NCBI GenBank assembly: GCA_963767835.1
Contig: CAVYFY010000029.1
Coordinates: 68,077 to 132,076, forward strand
Direction of reading: 5' to 3'
Origin: SIAQ01 sp963767835
GTDB taxonomy: Bacteria; Planctomycetota; Planctomycetia; Gemmatales; Gemmataceae
Length of the DNA stretch: 64,000 nucleotides
Shown: positions 27,582 through 36,101 of the stretch, one piece after another
Numbering within the stretch: the stretch's first letter is position 1
Layout: each line of letters opens with the position of its first letter
Notes under the pieces: model-generated
Seen by the model: only the letters and a program-made list of their open reading frames with translations
Database searches by the model: none
What the model was told of the DNA's origin: nothing
Translations under genes and position numbers: made by a program

Positions 27582-28296
27582 TCCTTCGCTTTAGATGAGC
27601 GCAGCTTGGCGGCCAGCTTCGTGACGAACGCCGCATGCTCGGACGATGCCAACCCCTGGTGCAGGACCGCAAGCACGCGCTTGCCGTCGCGTTTCAGGAA
27701 CGCCTCCGCATCGAGCCAAAGCCCGGGAAACACCTCGGAGCGCAGGATCCCGTCCGGTCCGGCGCAAGGTCCTTGAACTTCCCGCGGCGACGGACAAACC
27801 AGAACAGTTGCTTCGTTCGCAAGGCAGCTACCATGTATTCGCGGACGCCGGCCTTTTCATAATCGTGCTTCTTGCGACCCAGATCAATGGATTCGCTGCT
27901 ATCGCTGACCTCGCCGACCCATTCGGGCGCGCCATTGACGTAGCCTTTTTCATCCTCCCATACTTGGCCGCCACATTCGGGCAAGATGAACAAGCAACCG
28001 TCCGGCTGCAGCTCGCTATCCGAGCCAAGAATGTTTGTCGCGTTTGCCAGCGCCTCCGTGCCTGGGGTGGCGTCCTCGTACCCCGAAATCCATTGAATTA
28101 AGTGCACATCCGAACGCGCGTGCTTGCGTTTGAGCGGCGACGACATGAAGACAATCCCTCCAATCAACTCCGCACGCACGTACGGCGGCATGGCCTCGTA
28201 GCGGTCGTGAAACGTCTTCTGGTCGAGATGGTCGCCGTTCACCAACGGCGGAGTCTCTTGCTTTGGCGCCTTCTTGCGTCGCTGAACGGCAATCAT
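27578..28296 (-). CDS. Uma2/DUF820 family PD-(D/E)XK protein, frameshifted
   Basis: About 239 residues when joined: YVRAELIGGIVFMSSP, HARSDVHLIQWISGY, SELQPDGCLFI, then GAPEWVGEVSDSSESIDLGRK with the E-(D)-K type core, KHDYEKAGVREYMV. The C-terminal part (GILRSEVFPGLWLDAEAFL) is in another frame, with a single-base change near 27767. Uma2 proteins have a restriction-like fold but proven activity is lacking; they are massively expanded in planctomycetes and cyanobacteria. GAGGAG precedes the ATG at 28296. Confidence 0.85.
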
Positions 28297-28411
28297 GGTC
28301 GTCTCCTCGTTTTGCCTTCGCATTATATCACGGCGTCCTCGCACCGTAAATGCAACGCGGAAAAGCGAATTCCTTTGACCGCATGCATGCCGATCCGCTA
28401 TCCTAAAACAC

Positions 28412-30959
28412 ATGAGAAAATTCCTGTTGCTCGCCGTTGGCCTGGCATTCCTGAGAATCAATTCGGCCACCTTCGCGCAGCCCGCGAAAAGGCCCCCCGA
28501 ACCGGTCGGCGCCGATCATGCTGAGAAGATGGTCAAGGGGCTCGACCTTTTCAAAAAGCACGTCAAGCCGATCTTCGAATCGAAGTGCCTGCGCTGTCAC
28601 GGCGGCAAGAAGATCGAATCCGATTTCGATCTCAGCGACCGCGAAGGATTGCTCAAGGGCGGCCAGATCGGCAACTCCGTCGTCCCCGGCAAAAGCAAGG
28701 AAAGCCAGCTCGTCAAGCTCATCACGCATGCCAAAGAACCGCACATGCCGCACGATGGCGTGAAGCTGCCCGACGCGGCGATTGCGCGCATCGTCGAATG
28801 GATCGATCTGGGGGCGCCTTACGACAATCCGCTGGTGGCGTCGAAGCTCAAGGGGAAATCGTGGACCGAGCGCACACTTCCGGCGAGCGCCAAGCAATGG
28901 TGGGCGTTCGAGCCGCTCGTCACGGCCGATCCGCCCGCGGTCATGAACGGCGCCTGGTGCAAGACGCCGATTGATCGCTTCATCCTGGCCAAGCTGGAGG
29001 ACGCCAAAATCACGCCGAATTCGCCAGCGAGCCGGCAGCAGTTAATTCGCCGGGCGTATTTCGACCTGATCGGCCTGCCGCCGACGCCGGAAGAGGTGCA
29101 AGCATTTGTCAACGATTCTGCTACGCACCAAGCGGCATGGGAGAAGGTGATCGACAAGCTGCTTGCCAGTCCGCATTACGGCGAACGCTGGGGTCGGCAC
29201 TGGCTTGACCTGGCCCGTTTTGCCGAGAGCCACGGTTTCGAGCACGATACCGATCGGCCGACCGCGTATCACTATCGCGATTTCGTCATCGAGGCGCTCA
29301 ACCAGGATTTGCCGTTCGACACCTTCGTCAAGTGGCAGATCGCCGGCGATGAATTTGCGCCGAACAATCCGCTCGCCGTCAAGGCGACCGGCTTCCTCGC
29401 GGCCGGCGTTCATTCGACGCAGATCACCAAGAGCGAAGTCGAGAAGCACCGCTACGACGAGATGGACGACAAGCTCAACACTGTCAGCACCGCGTTCCTC
29501 GGCCTGACCGTCGGTTGTGCTCGCTGCCACGATCACAAGTACGACCCGATCCCGCAGCGCGATTATTATCGGATGCTGGCGACGTTCACGACGACGGTGC
29601 GCAGCGAGGTCGAGGTCAAGCCGGCGCCTACGGAACATGCCAAAGCGAAGGCGGCGTTCGACGTGGCGCATCAACAGCTGGTGCAAAAAGCGGAGCAAAA
29701 TGCCAGGGAACAATTGCCTGCGAAGCTGGCGGATTGGGAGAAGGGCGCCGGTGCCAAGGCGAAGATTCCGGCCAACGTCGTCGCCGTATTGAAGATTCCG
29801 GTCGAGGAGCGCAAGCCGGAACAGCAGGCGGAATTGCTCAAATGGTATCGCACGATCGATCCGGAAGCGAAAAAACTCGATCAGCAGATTCAAGCGCACG
29901 CCAAGCAAGCGCCGCCGATTCCGAAAATGCTCATCGCCACCGAAGGCTTGCCGGCAGTTCGGCTGTTCACGCAGGGGGACGATTTCTTCCCCGAGACCTA
30001 CTTCCTGCGCCGCGGCGATCCCGCCAACAAGGAAGGCGCCGCAAAGCAGAGCTTTCTGCAAGTGCTGATGCCGACGCCCGATGCCCAGAAGCGCTGGCAG
30101 ACCGCGCCGCCGCCGGGATGGCGCACCTCGTATCGGCGCCGGGCGTTCGCCGATTGGCTCACCGATGTCGATCACGGCGCCGGCCGACTGTTGGCGCGCG
30201 TCATCGTCAATCGCCTCTGGCAGCATCACCTGGGCCGCGGCATCGTTGCCACGCCGAGCGATTTCGGCATCCGCGGCGATCGGCCCACGCATCCGGAATT
30301 GCTCGATCACCTTGCCGACGAACTGATCAAAAGCGGCTGGAAATTGAAAGCCATCCACAAGCAGATCATGCTCAGCGCCGTCTATCAGGAAAGCACGCTA
30401 GTGGACGAGGCCAAGGTCAAGCTCGACCGCGACAACAAGCTTTACTGGCGGCAACCGGCGCGCCGCCTCGAAGCCGAGATCATCCGCGACGCCATCCTCA
30501 GCGTCAGCGGCGAACTCGATCCGAAGATGTTCGGCCCCGGCACGCTCGATGAAAAGAGCAAACGCCGCAGCATTTACTTCACGGTCAAACGCTCGAAACT
30601 GATGCCGATGATGGTGATCTTCGACGCCCCGGAAGCCTTGAGCGGCATGGCCGAGCGTCCGACCACGACGATCGCGCCGCAAGCTCTGCACATGCTCAAC
30701 AACCCGCAAGTCCGGCAAGCCGCTAAGGGTTTCGCCCGGCGCATCGCTCCCAATCCGACCACGTCGCTGGAGGACGCGGTCCGCACCGGCTACCAGATCG
30801 CCGTCGCCCGCCAGCCCGACCGCGATGAATTGGCCGACGGGGTCGCGTTTCATCCGGACACAGATGGCGACCTATCCGGAGAACCAGCGCCGCGAGTCTG
30901 CGTTGGCGGATTTCTGCCAGGTGCTGATGTGTTTGAATGAGTTCATTTATGTGGATTGA
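28412..30959 (+). CDS. DUF1549/DUF1553 (PSCyt1/PSD1) cytochrome-like secreted protein
   Basis: About 849 residues: signal peptide, haem site CLRCHGG (about residues 61-65), DUF1549 with LIRRAYFDLIGLPPTPEEVQ, HWLDLARFAESHGFEHD, then CARCHDHKYDPIPQRDYY, a charged linker, and DUF1553 with RVIVNRLWQHHLGRGIVATPSDFG and ERPTTTIAPQALHMLN. Near 30855 one extra base shifts the frame; restoring it gives a normal end (QMATYPENQRRES...LMCLNEFIYVD) at 30959 instead of 30940. It is related to 492-2917. Role unproven; secreted, probably redox-linked. Confidence 0.88.
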
Positions 30960-30969
30960 GTGCCGTGCA

Positions 30970-31062
30970 GCTACCCACGTACCCAACAGCCGTGGGTAGC
31001 TCGAATTGCGAAAAGCCCTGGATTTTCCGCGATTCCTGGGCACGTACCCACGAACGCGGGGG
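30970..31062. repeat. Family I repeat (GTGGGTAGCTCGA / TACCCA)
   Basis: CGTACCCAACAGCCGTGGGTAG hairpin, then CTCGAATTGCGAAAA and a second CACGTACCCACGAACGCGGG. A close copy lies at 43791-43888, at the edge of the mobile island. The gap 30960-31156 contains little else. Confidence 0.75.
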
Positions 31063-31156
31063 AGAGAGGTAGGCGCTGTTTTCGTCAGAGCATCCGTGTT
31101 CCGCGCGGAACATCTGCATGCAGTGCTGAGCTTGACATTCCTCTGGAGTCTTCAAC

Positions 31157-32161
31157 ATGAGCCTGACGAGCTTCCTCGCGATGCCCGATGTAAAAGCCAA
31201 GTTGAAGCCATTTCGTCCACCGCCGCCTCGGAAGATTGGCGCGCCCATAAAGGTCGCATATCGAGCCAAAGACCACCCTACGGCAATTGGCACTGCCTTC
31301 GATTACCTCATGCGCTTTGAACTCGAACGCCGCGCTCCGCATCTCGCAAATGAACACGGTCAATGGATTGCGGAGAACGCTCCGCGTCTCATCAAGAGAG
31401 CGAATTTGTCGGGCGGCAATCCTACAGAAATTGAGGTGAAGGCAGCTACAACACTTACCCACGCTCGGGAATTATGGAGAGCCCATATTGGCAACAAAAA
31501 CCCGAGCCGCGCTGACATGGAATCGTTGGCGAGCTACACAGTGAGGCTAGCCAAACTTGATTCAGTGTTTCGCGCGCTATACCTGCCCTCCCATTACGAC
31601 AACGTGGATTCCGAGAGTGTCGCCGAGCTACTGGACTTGCTGGCAATCATTCCCTGGCACGAGTTGGTCCGGTCCGAAATACTGCTTAACCCGACCTTCC
31701 CAGCCTCCAACCATGTGGGTGGAGCAGACGGGGATTTAATCACAGGCGACATGCTTGTGGATTTCAAGACGGTGAGCAAAGACATCCACAATACCGACTC
31801 CTTCGACCAACTTCTCGGCTATTACCTGCTTGCCAACCATTACCCAGGCGATACGCACCAAATTATTTCTTTTCCGAAGATTAACAGGGTTGCAATCTAT
31901 TATTCTCGCCATGGGCACCTCTGGTCCTTGGACACATCCTTCTGGACGGAGCAATGCGGATTTCCAGAGCTCAAGGAATGGTTCTACTCGCATGCGAAGA
32001 GATTTGTTCCAAACCCCGTGCTTCACGGGCGAGATCAAAAGGGCCAGCTGACCATTGTGGCCGAGATGAGCGCGGCGAGTTTAGCAAAGCCGAAGGAGAA
32101 GCGAAAACCGAAGAAAAAGCCGCTGGGAACAACGCGTGGTGAAGCCGAGGAAAAAGAGTGA
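31157..32161 (+). CDS. Hypothetical protein with a possible PD-(D/E)XK core
   Basis: 334 residues, soluble, with a highly basic Lys/Pro tail. The segment GGADGDLITGDMLVDFKTVS (about residues 194-213) has the D-x(n)-D-F-K spacing of restriction-like nucleases, preceded by helices and followed by DSFDQLLGYYLLA, as in RecB/Cas4-type folds. Codon use and base composition are less GC-rich than neighbours, suggesting recent transfer. A GTG at 32158 overlaps its stop and starts a short frame (VNEIEVSGSDSANPGADAAE), which may be a truncated partner lost where the next gene begins. Function not recognised. Confidence 0.55.
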   Translation: MSLTSFLAMPDVKAKLKPFRPPPPRKIGAPIKVAYRAKDHPTAIGTAFDYLMRFELERRAPHLANEHGQWIAENAPRLIKRANLSGGNPTEIEVKAATTLTHARELWRAHIGNKNPSRADMESLASYTVRLAKLDSVFRALYLPSHYDNVDSESVAELLDLLAIIPWHELVRSEILLNPTFPASNHVGGADGDLITGDMLVDFKTVSKDIHNTDSFDQLLGYYLLANHYPGDTHQIISFPKINRVAIYYSRHGHLWSLDTSFWTEQCGFPELKEWFYSHAKRFVPNPVLHGRDQKGQLTIVAEMSAASLAKPKEKRKPKKKPLGTTRGEAEEKE

Positions 32162-32281
32162 ATGAAATCGAGGTCAGTGGGAGCGACTCTGCCAATCCCG
32201 GCGCGGATGCGGCAGAATTGGTCAAGAGGATTCTGCCGCGGCGAAATGACTTATTGAAAAAACGAGTTCCTGAGGAGCGTC

Positions 32282-32599
32282 ATGATTCTACCCGATTTCC
32301 TTGTTCAGGACGCCGACGGCTTTATCCACCTTGCCGGCCATCGCATCGGTTTGCAAGACATCGCGTATTACTACAACGAGGGTTATTCCGCCGAGGACTT
32401 ATGCGAGATTTTCCCGACGCTGCCGTTGGTTCTCGTCCATAAGCTGCTCGTCTTTTATCTCGAAAATACCGCGGAAGTGGAGACCTATATCGCGACGTGT
32501 GAGACCGAGATGGACCGGCAACGAGCGGCGGCGACACGGGGGCCGGAGCTGACGGAGTTGCGCCGCCGGCTCGCCGCCAAACAAGCGGCTGGGGTGTAG
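32282..32599 (+). CDS. DUF433 family antitoxin-like protein
   Basis: 105 residues; the core 'GHRIGLQDIAYYYNEGYSAE' and 'DLCEIFPTLPLVLVHKLLVF' is the DUF433 winged/helix-turn-helix domain, with a charged C-terminal helix. DUF433 genes usually stand directly before a DUF5615 PIN-like toxin gene. Here such a start follows 2 bases later but is truncated (see 32602). Confidence 0.75.
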   Translation: MILPDFLVQDADGFIHLAGHRIGLQDIAYYYNEGYSAEDLCEIFPTLPLVLVHKLLVFYLENTAEVETYIATCETEMDRQRAAATRGPELTELRRRLAAKQAAGV

Positions 32600-32601
32600 C
32601 C

Positions 32602-32688
32602 ATGGCGCTGCGGTTCGTGCTGGACGAAAACCAGCTCAGCTTGATCCGGAAGGATTGTGATGCATGCGTCTATTCCGCTGGGCCCTGA
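32602..32688 (+). pseudogene. Truncated DUF5615/PIN-like toxin start
   Basis: MALRFVLDENQ matches the N terminus of DUF5615 proteins (beta strand followed by the first acidic residues of a PIN-like site). After about 11 residues similarity stops and the frame ends at 32688, overlapping the next gene. The toxin appears deleted while its antitoxin remains. Confidence 0.5.
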
Positions 32689-34289
32689 CCGCGATTCTCT
32701 TCGTCATCCTCGGCGCTGCGATCTATCAGACCGCGCTCTGGCTGGGCGGTTGGGGCAACACGAATGATTCCAACGTCAAGCCGCTCGAAGGCAGCGATCA
32801 GGAAATCGCCTTCATCGAGCCGGCCACCGGCATCGATGATTGGGGCCGGCTCGTCACCGCTTTGCAACTCATGGAAATGGATTGGCCGAAGATCAATCCT
32901 GGACTGCCCGCTGTCAAACTCTCGCTTGACGACGCCTTTCCCCCGCTGACCGCCGATGTGCCGGAGGTTGTTTTCAGCTTTACGAACAATCCCGCGCAAA
33001 AGTTGCGGCTGCGTTGGTACAAGATCAGCGGCGAGCACGATGCCGGGTCGTGGGTGCGAAAATTGCGCGAACGGCCGCGCCAGCCGCTTGCCATCGTCGG
33101 CGGCGGCACGAGCGAACGCGCCGTCAAGCTCGCGCGCCGTCTGCAAGAAACTTATCCGGATGCCGAAGAAGCTTCGCCGGTGCTGCTGATCACGACCGCG
33201 ACTGCCGAGAAAACCAAGAAGGGGAATTCGCTGATTGACGTGTACAAGGGCCGCACGTTTCGCTTCTCGTTCACCAATCAAAAGATGGTCGATGCGCTCT
33301 TGAAATTTGTCGAGCATCGGCACTATCCCGACGCGGAGAAAGCGTGGGCGCAGAACTTGTGGGTGTACAAGAATGCCGATGCCCCGCCTCCCGTCGACGC
33401 CATGCACGCCGTCACCTGGCTGGATGAGCGCTACTCGCAGGACATGACCGAGCTGTTCGAGCAGAAATTTCTGGAGAGAAATCCGCAGGGTAAATTCTTC
33501 CACGAAGGGCCGATCAGCTTCGGCGTCGGCGGGTTCTATCATCCGTCGCAGCAGGAGCAGTACGCCGTGGGCATCTTCCTGGCCCGGCCTGGCGGGGTGG
33601 CGCCGCATTCCATCCTGGTGCTGCCGACGCAAACGGTGCGCATGCGCCGCTTCCTCATCAATCTGCGCCAGCGCTCGCCGCTGGACGCGCGCAATCTCGT
33701 CGTCCTCAACGGCGACGCGATCTCGTTCCACTCCGTCTATCGCGATCGCGACGTGACCTGGAACATCCTCGATTTGCCTTATTCGCTGGTTTTCTTCGCG
33801 CACCGCAATCCGATCGATCCAGCCGCTGGGTTCACGTGGACCAAGGACGACCGCCCCGAATCCAATCAAACCTTCCCGCATCGCAGCACGAGCGGGACGC
33901 ATGATGTCCTCCTGTATCGCGATGTTTTCGAGGCGTTGCTCTACGCGGTCGGCGATGGGGGCAACTTGCTCGACGATCCGCATCAGGTGCGACGCCGGCT
34001 GCAATCGACTTGCTGGTATCATCCGCCGCCGGAGAAGATCGGCCAGGAAAACGCCCGCGTCTGCAATGCCGAGGTCCATTCCTTTGCCAATCGCCAGCCG
34101 CTCTTTGACGCGGACGGCAATCGCCAAAGCCACACCGGCGAGCACATCGTTTGGGTCAAGCCGAATTTCACGGACGAGCGCGTCGATATGACGAGCAAGA
34201 TCAGCGTTTGGTTTGTGCAGCCGCCGGCGAGCGGCGGCAGCTGGCAGCTCCTCGATTCGCATGATGCTCTTTACAACCAATCCCCTTGA
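32664..34289 (+). CDS. Periplasmic-binding-protein-like sensor protein
   Basis: 541 residues with an N-terminal membrane anchor (about 6-28) and a large extracytoplasmic body. The order of segments (LAIVGGGTSERAVKLARRLQ, PVLLITTATAE, SILVLPTQTVRMRRFLINLR, ARNLVVLNGDAISFHSVYRD, DVLLYRDVFEALLYAVGDGG) resembles type I periplasmic-binding folds of the branched-chain amino-acid receptor kind. It is 12 bases upstream of a histidine-kinase gene, so it probably supplies the sensing part of that kinase (inference). The ligand is unknown. Confidence 0.55.
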   Translation: MRLFRWALTAILFVILGAAIYQTALWLGGWGNTNDSNVKPLEGSDQEIAFIEPATGIDDWGRLVTALQLMEMDWPKINPGLPAVKLSLDDAFPPLTADVPEVVFSFTNNPAQKLRLRWYKISGEHDAGSWVRKLRERPRQPLAIVGGGTSERAVKLARRLQETYPDAEEASPVLLITTATAEKTKKGNSLIDVYKGRTFRFSFTNQKMVDALLKFVEHRHYPDAEKAWAQNLWVYKNADAPPPVDAMHAVTWLDERYSQDMTELFEQKFLERNPQGKFFHEGPISFGVGGFYHPSQQEQYAVGIFLARPGGVAPHSILVLPTQTVRMRRFLINLRQRSPLDARNLVVLNGDAISFHSVYRDRDVTWNILDLPYSLVFFAHRNPIDPAAGFTWTKDDRPESNQTFPHRSTSGTHDVLLYRDVFEALLYAVGDGGNLLDDPHQVRRRLQSTCWYHPPPEKIGQENARVCNAEVHSFANRQPLFDADGNRQSHTGEHIVWVKPNFTDERVDMTSKISVWFVQPPASGGSWQLLDSHDALYNQSP

Positions 34290-34301
34290 GGATCGCCAGC
34301 C

Positions 34302-36011
34302 GTGACCCCTGAGCCCTCCTGGCGGCGTCGGATTCTACAGGCCTGGCCCGTGCTCGTGCCGCTCCTGTTGGCCGCCATCGCCCTCTACTTCCTGCGCGAG
34401 CCGATCTACTATTGGCGGCAGGGCGAATCGCTCTACGACGAGCAAGCGATCCAGGAATGGGTGCGCGAAGCGCGCGTCGGCTCAAGCAGCTTGCCAGAAA
34501 TGCTCAAGGATTTCTTCGACCACGCTGCGGAGAGTAGCGCCGATTTGCGAGCCGATCCGGGATCGGCCGCGCGCATCCGCGCCGAGCATAAACAGAAGCG
34601 CGAGGAGATTCAGCAATTCCTCGCGGCGCTGTGCGTGCCGCCGACGAAGATCTACGCCGGCCAACTCCCCTTATTTCCGATCATTTATCGCGTGGAAGTG
34701 CGCTTCGACGACGCCCTCAAAAAGAAATACGATCCCTCGCTCGATTTCGAGCCGATCGTCTGGGACTCCGAGAGCCCGCGCCATCCGAACCAGTATCGTG
34801 AGCTAACGGACTACCAGATCTCCCGCGACGAGGGGGCCAAGATCTACGTGCAGTATCAGCTGCACGCCTATCTGCAAAAGCAATTTCACGAACGCGAGGA
34901 TGACGCCAAGCGCCGGCTCACCAACCTGTGGGTGCTCGTCTTCGCCTTCGTCGCCCTCTTGTGGATGTTGCTGATGCAGCGCCGCCAGGACGCCCGCGAA
35001 CGCCAGCGCCTGCAAACCGAACAGCAAATTCAGGAATCGCGGCAAAAGCACCTCGAGGAAGAATTGCGCCGCCAGGAAGCCGAACGCAAGCAAGAGGAGG
35101 CCGAGCGCAAGCAGCTTGAGCTCAAGTCGCAGATGTTTCACTCGATCGGCATCATGGCGAAATCGTATGCCCACAACATCAAGAACTTGCTCGTGCGCCC
35201 CAATGACTTGCTGCGCCGCTGCCTGGAGGAAGAACCCGCCACTCAAGACAAGGCAGGCATGCTCCGGGAAATTCAACAGACGCTTGGCACCGTCACCGAG
35301 CGTTTGCAGGAAATCTTGCAGACGGTGCAGCGCGATCCGCACAAGTTCGAGCGCGTGCGCATCGATCTAAACGCGCTGGCTCAGGACTTGCACAAGACCT
35401 GGGCCGAGCAGGCCGAGACCAAGTGGAAGATGGTCGTGGAGCTCGATCTGTACCATGCGACCCCTCTACCTCAGGGAGAGGGGCACGGGGTGAGGGCAGC
35501 CACCGAACTGACGCCGATCCACGTCAGCGGCGACCGCTCGCACTTGCAGCAAATGCTGGAGAATTTTCTATTTAACGCCCGGGACGCAATCGGGGAGATG
35601 CGTAATTACCTGCGCAAGCAAGCGCGGCCGGAAGGCGTCGAAGGACATGGGCCGCTTGATGAAGCGCAACGTCAGGCGCTGATCGCCGCCGCCGGCTGGA
35701 AGGGCCGCGTGGTCATCCGCACGGCGCTGATCGGCGGACACCCCGTCATTGAGGTGGAAGACAACGGCATCGGCATGACGCAGGAAACGCGCGATCATTG
35801 CACGGAGCCAAATTTCTCGACCAAACGCAACAACGCGCTCTACGCTGGCTTGAGCGCTGGCATGGGCCTGGGCTTGTCGTTTGTACAGATGATCCTCGAA
35901 CATCACGGAGCGACTCTCGAAATCGATTCGGAGCCGCTCAAGGGCGCTCGCTTGCGCGTTCGCTTCCCGGCCGCCGGCGCGCGGCCAGCGCAAGAGTCCG
36001 CGCGGCCGTAG
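34302..36011 (+). CDS. Membrane sensor histidine kinase
   Basis: 569 residues, GTG start. Two membrane helices (about 14-30 and 208-225) enclose a periplasmic domain of about 175 residues; then a long Glu/Arg/Gln coiled coil, a dimerisation helix with AKSYAHNIKNLL (His about 291), and an ATPase domain with N box MLENFLFNARDAI, G1 EVEDNGIGM, and GMGLGLSFVQMILEHHGATL. A family A half repeat adds about 13 residues (TPLPQGEGHGVRA) between the H and N boxes. It is cotranscribed with the binding-protein-like gene; no response regulator follows. Confidence 0.88.
   Translation: MTPEPSWRRRILQAWPVLVPLLLAAIALYFLREPIYYWRQGESLYDEQAIQEWVREARVGSSSLPEMLKDFFDHAAESSADLRADPGSAARIRAEHKQKREEIQQFLAALCVPPTKIYAGQLPLFPIIYRVEVRFDDALKKKYDPSLDFEPIVWDSESPRHPNQYRELTDYQISRDEGAKIYVQYQLHAYLQKQFHEREDDAKRRLTNLWVLVFAFVALLWMLLMQRRQDARERQRLQTEQQIQESRQKHLEEELRRQEAERKQEEAERKQLELKSQMFHSIGIMAKSYAHNIKNLLVRPNDLLRRCLEEEPATQDKAGMLREIQQTLGTVTERLQEILQTVQRDPHKFERVRIDLNALAQDLHKTWAEQAETKWKMVVELDLYHATPLPQGEGHGVRAATELTPIHVSGDRSHLQQMLENFLFNARDAIGEMRNYLRKQARPEGVEGHGPLDEAQRQALIAAAGWKGRVVIRTALIGGHPVIEVEDNGIGMTQETRDHCTEPNFSTKRNNALYAGLSAGMGLGLSFVQMILEHHGATLEIDSEPLKGARLRVRFPAAGARPAQESARP
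35461..35498. repeat. Half copy of family A repeat inside the kinase gene
   Basis: CCCCTCTACCTCAGGGAGAGG followed by GGCACGGGGTGAGGGCA, one arm of the family A unit, translated as TPLPQGEGHGVRA in a frame different from the other in-gene copies. Confidence 0.75.
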
Positions 36012-36101
36012 GAAATCTTCCTACTCCCTTTACAGCGGCTTCAAACGCGGCATATACTTATCTGGTAAGCTGGGTAGATTCAATGTGCGGAGGAAAACGC
36101 C

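Noticed and set aside
29042..30358. 438-codon minus-strand frame
   Set aside because: Shadow of the DUF1549/1553 gene; the motifs are all on the plus strand.
32670..34280. 536-codon open frame on the minus strand
   Set aside because: Antisense to the binding-protein-like gene, with no recognisable domain and a biased, Arg-rich composition.
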